64,000 bases of DNA from NCBI GenBank assembly GCA_018136815.1, contig CM030932.1, positions 7,331,628-7,395,627 on the forward strand. Direction: 5' to 3'. The notes under the pieces were generated by a model. It searched no databases. It was not told where the DNA came from and saw only the letters and a list, made by a program, of their open reading frames with translations. Both the position numbers and the translations under genes were made by a program. Positions 62,589-64,000 of the stretch are shown here, piece after piece; the stretch's first letter is position 1, and each line of letters starts with the position of its first letter. Origin of the DNA: Isochrysis galbana. Taxonomy: Eukaryota; Haptophyta; Isochrysidales; Isochrysidaceae.

Positions 62589-64000
62589 TCAGAAGAACGC
62601 AGAGGGTGTATCGAGGAGAGAGACGAGGGTGCGATCCGATGGCGACAGGCGTGCGAGAGCCTCGGAGCGACAGCGAACGAAGGTAGGCGAGGCAAGGGCA
62701 GCGTGCGCAAATGCGTGGGAGCCAAACCACGGGGAACCGCGCGACGACCCCGACGAGTACCACCACTGCCCGAGGACGAAGACCGCGTGCTGCGGCCGCA
62801 TCATTGGACCTGCAGGGTTGGCAACAGACGGGCGGGCTGAGACGGGCAACTGGGAGACATGAGCAATGGGGCCACTGTGCGAGGACGGTGCGAGGCGAGG
62901 CGAGCGGCGCGGGGCCTGATGATCCAAGCCGGTGGTCTCGGATCCCACGGGAGCTTCGATCGCGTGCGACGTCGGCGGGGCTGAGACGGTCTGAGATTGT
63001 GATTCTGCAGCCTGCTTTCTCATCTGAGGCTTACGAAGAGGCGGGAAGGGGTGAGCATCATCATAGGCGGTGACGAGCGACTCGCAGCGGCGAAGCAATT
63101 CGGCTAGCGGCTCCCATGTGGCCGCAGCTTTCGCGTAACCACGCCACTTGACGAGATACTGCCTGGAATCACCTCGACCCTTGCGGTCAAGGAGTGAATC
63201 CACCAGATACTCATCTGTTTGGACAGGATCTTCATCTGTGAGGGTATAGTAGGGACGGAGGTTAGTCACATGCACCTCCTCGGAGAGGAGGCGATTTTCT
63301 TGGTCGCGTAGTCGGTAGCGGCCAGCGCCAAGCGCCTCAGCAATGCGGTATGGTCCGCTGTAGTGGTAGAGGAGCTTGTTGCGGTGTCCTGGAATCTTGC
63401 GAACCACCCTATCACCTGGGGCAAATTGGATAGGGGGAGAGTGAGTGCGTAGTGTGTCAGCGAGTGCGTCGGCTTGAGATTCTAAAGTTGCATCATAAGC
63501 CGCGGCCCACGCCGCCTTTAAACGACAATGCATTTTCCAAGCGTACGAGCGAATTTCCTGAGGTAACTCGGGAGGCGGGCCAGTGTCAGGTGGATCAGAA
63601 AGCTGTGCAGGCAGGCGAAGCTCACGGCCATAGAGCAAGGCAGCAGGCGACATGCGGGTAATGCGATTGGCGGAAGCGCGCATGCTCATTAGAAAGAACG
63701 GGAGATGATCGACCCAATGACCGCCGCCTTCATCAGTAGCGCGAGCCATGTTGATCAATGTTTGCTGAGCTCGTTCGACCAGGCCCACGCTCTCGTGATG
63801 ATGAGGTGTGCTCGGCCGCAAGTCGGTGCCGGTGCGCTCGAGGATGATCGAGGTGAGTTGACTAGCGAGATTGCTGCCGGAGTCCGAGCGAAGTTGCCTT
63901 GGTACTCCGTGCCGAGAAACGACGTACGACATGAAGGCGTGAAGAGCGTCGGCACTCGAGGGGTCGCCGTTGTGAGGGGCCGCCTCGATCCAACGAGTGA
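62589..64000 (-). CDS. pol: Pol of a second chromovirus: integrase C-half and chromodomain (partial)
   Basis: Open on the minus strand from the right edge to the stop at 62589, entering in the integrase core (LTRWIEA near 63990). It has QLRSDSGSN (second catalytic Asp near 63885), GLVERAQQTL (Glu near 63775), the GPY/F-like HYSGPYRIAEAL, and a chromodomain DEYLVDSLLDRKG...QYLVKWRGY (about 63105-63225). A Ser/Pro-rich tail of about 170 residues follows. It is clearly related to, but distinct from, the 44 kb element (similar motif order, many substitutions). The rest of pol lies outside the window, so whether it also has a methyltransferase-like domain is unknown. Confidence 0.85.
   Translation of the reverse strand, partial: TRWIEAAPHNGDPSSADALHAFMSYVVSRHGVPRQLRSDSGSNLASQLTSIILERTGTDLRPSTPHHHESVGLVERAQQTLINMARATDEGGGHWVDHLPFFLMSMRASANRITRMSPAALLYGRELRLPAQLSDPPDTGPPPELPQEIRSYAWKMHCRLKAAWAAAYDATLESQADALADTLRTHSPPIQFAPGDRVVRKIPGHRNKLLYHYSGPYRIAEALGAGRYRLRDQENRLLSEEVHVTNLRPYYTLTDEDPVQTDEYLVDSLLDRKGRGDSRQYLVKWRGYAKAAATWEPLAELLRRCESLVTAYDDAHPFPPLRKPQMRKQAAESQSQTVSAPPTSHAIEAPVGSETTGLDHQAPRRSPRLAPSSHSGPIAHVSQLPVSARPSVANPAGPMMRPQHAVFVLGQWWYSSGSSRGSPWFGSHAFAHAALASPTFVRCRSEALARLSPSDRTLVSLLDTPSAFF

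Noticed and set aside
1..64000. tRNA, rRNA or other structured RNA genes, and bacterial-type promoters or ribosome-binding sites
   Set aside because: I looked for T-arm words and tRNA-like clover layouts and found none convincing. Bacterial signals do not apply to this intron-containing eukaryotic DNA. A covariance-model scan (tRNAscan-SE, Infernal) would be decisive.

Overview
The window looks like nuclear DNA of a GC-rich, single-celled eukaryote, most plausibly a microalga or other protist. The reasons are spliceosomal introns with GTGCG/GTGAG donors inside otherwise clean transporter genes, eukaryote-specific families (NIPA-type Mg2+ transporter, SLC35/TPT-type translocator, dynamin-like GTPase), abundant LTR and non-LTR retroelements, and many simple repeats. 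I cannot name the species from sequence alone. Two N gaps (21932-22031 and about 32319-32418) show it is a scaffold.

Host genes are few and separated by repeats. They are: a dynamin/EHD-like membrane GTPase (5261-7202, +, 4 exons, 517 aa), an MFS sugar transporter (9218-11572, -, 6 exons, 619 aa), a NIPA-like Mg2+ transporter with a long C-terminal extension (17297-21517, -, 7 exons, 869 aa), an MGC-anchored protein of unknown function (48573-50584, +, 5 exons, 363 aa), a Ppx/GppA-family protein (55682-56830, -, single exon, 382 aa) and an SLC35/TPT-type translocator (58390-59845, +, at least 4 exons). In the five multi-exon genes the exon lengths sum to whole codons and rebuild family motifs, or at least an open frame, across the junctions. 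These genes show no operon-like relation to one another.

The centre (23.8-45.7 kb) is occupied by a very young Ty3/gypsy chromovirus. Its LTRs are 1323 bp (TG...CA), with gag, a UAG stop, then pol in the same frame. Pol carries, in order, a Ser/Pro-rich spacer, a phage-type cytosine-C5 methyltransferase-like domain, aspartic protease, reverse transcriptase, RNase H, integrase and a chromodomain. The element appears twice (23823-32318, truncated at a gap; 32419-45682, full length). The outermost LTRs are flanked by the same 5-bp sequence GTGTG, so this is one insertion that is either a tandem array or, more likely, falsely duplicated around the gap. The methyltransferase-like domain inside a gypsy polyprotein is the most interesting feature of the window.

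The rest is repeat debris. There is a diverged gag fragment at 1.6-2.5 kb and a second chromovirus running off the right edge. A non-LTR element with ORF1, CCCH zinc fingers and an AP-endonuclease but no RT is joined to a broken hAT transposase (51.6-55.2 kb). Several short copies keep only the 5' end of that non-LTR family, most marked by a small hairpin just before the start codon. There is also a large inverted repeat (3.2-4.5 kb), a 202-bp satellite (13.65-14.5 kb), and several short dispersed families.
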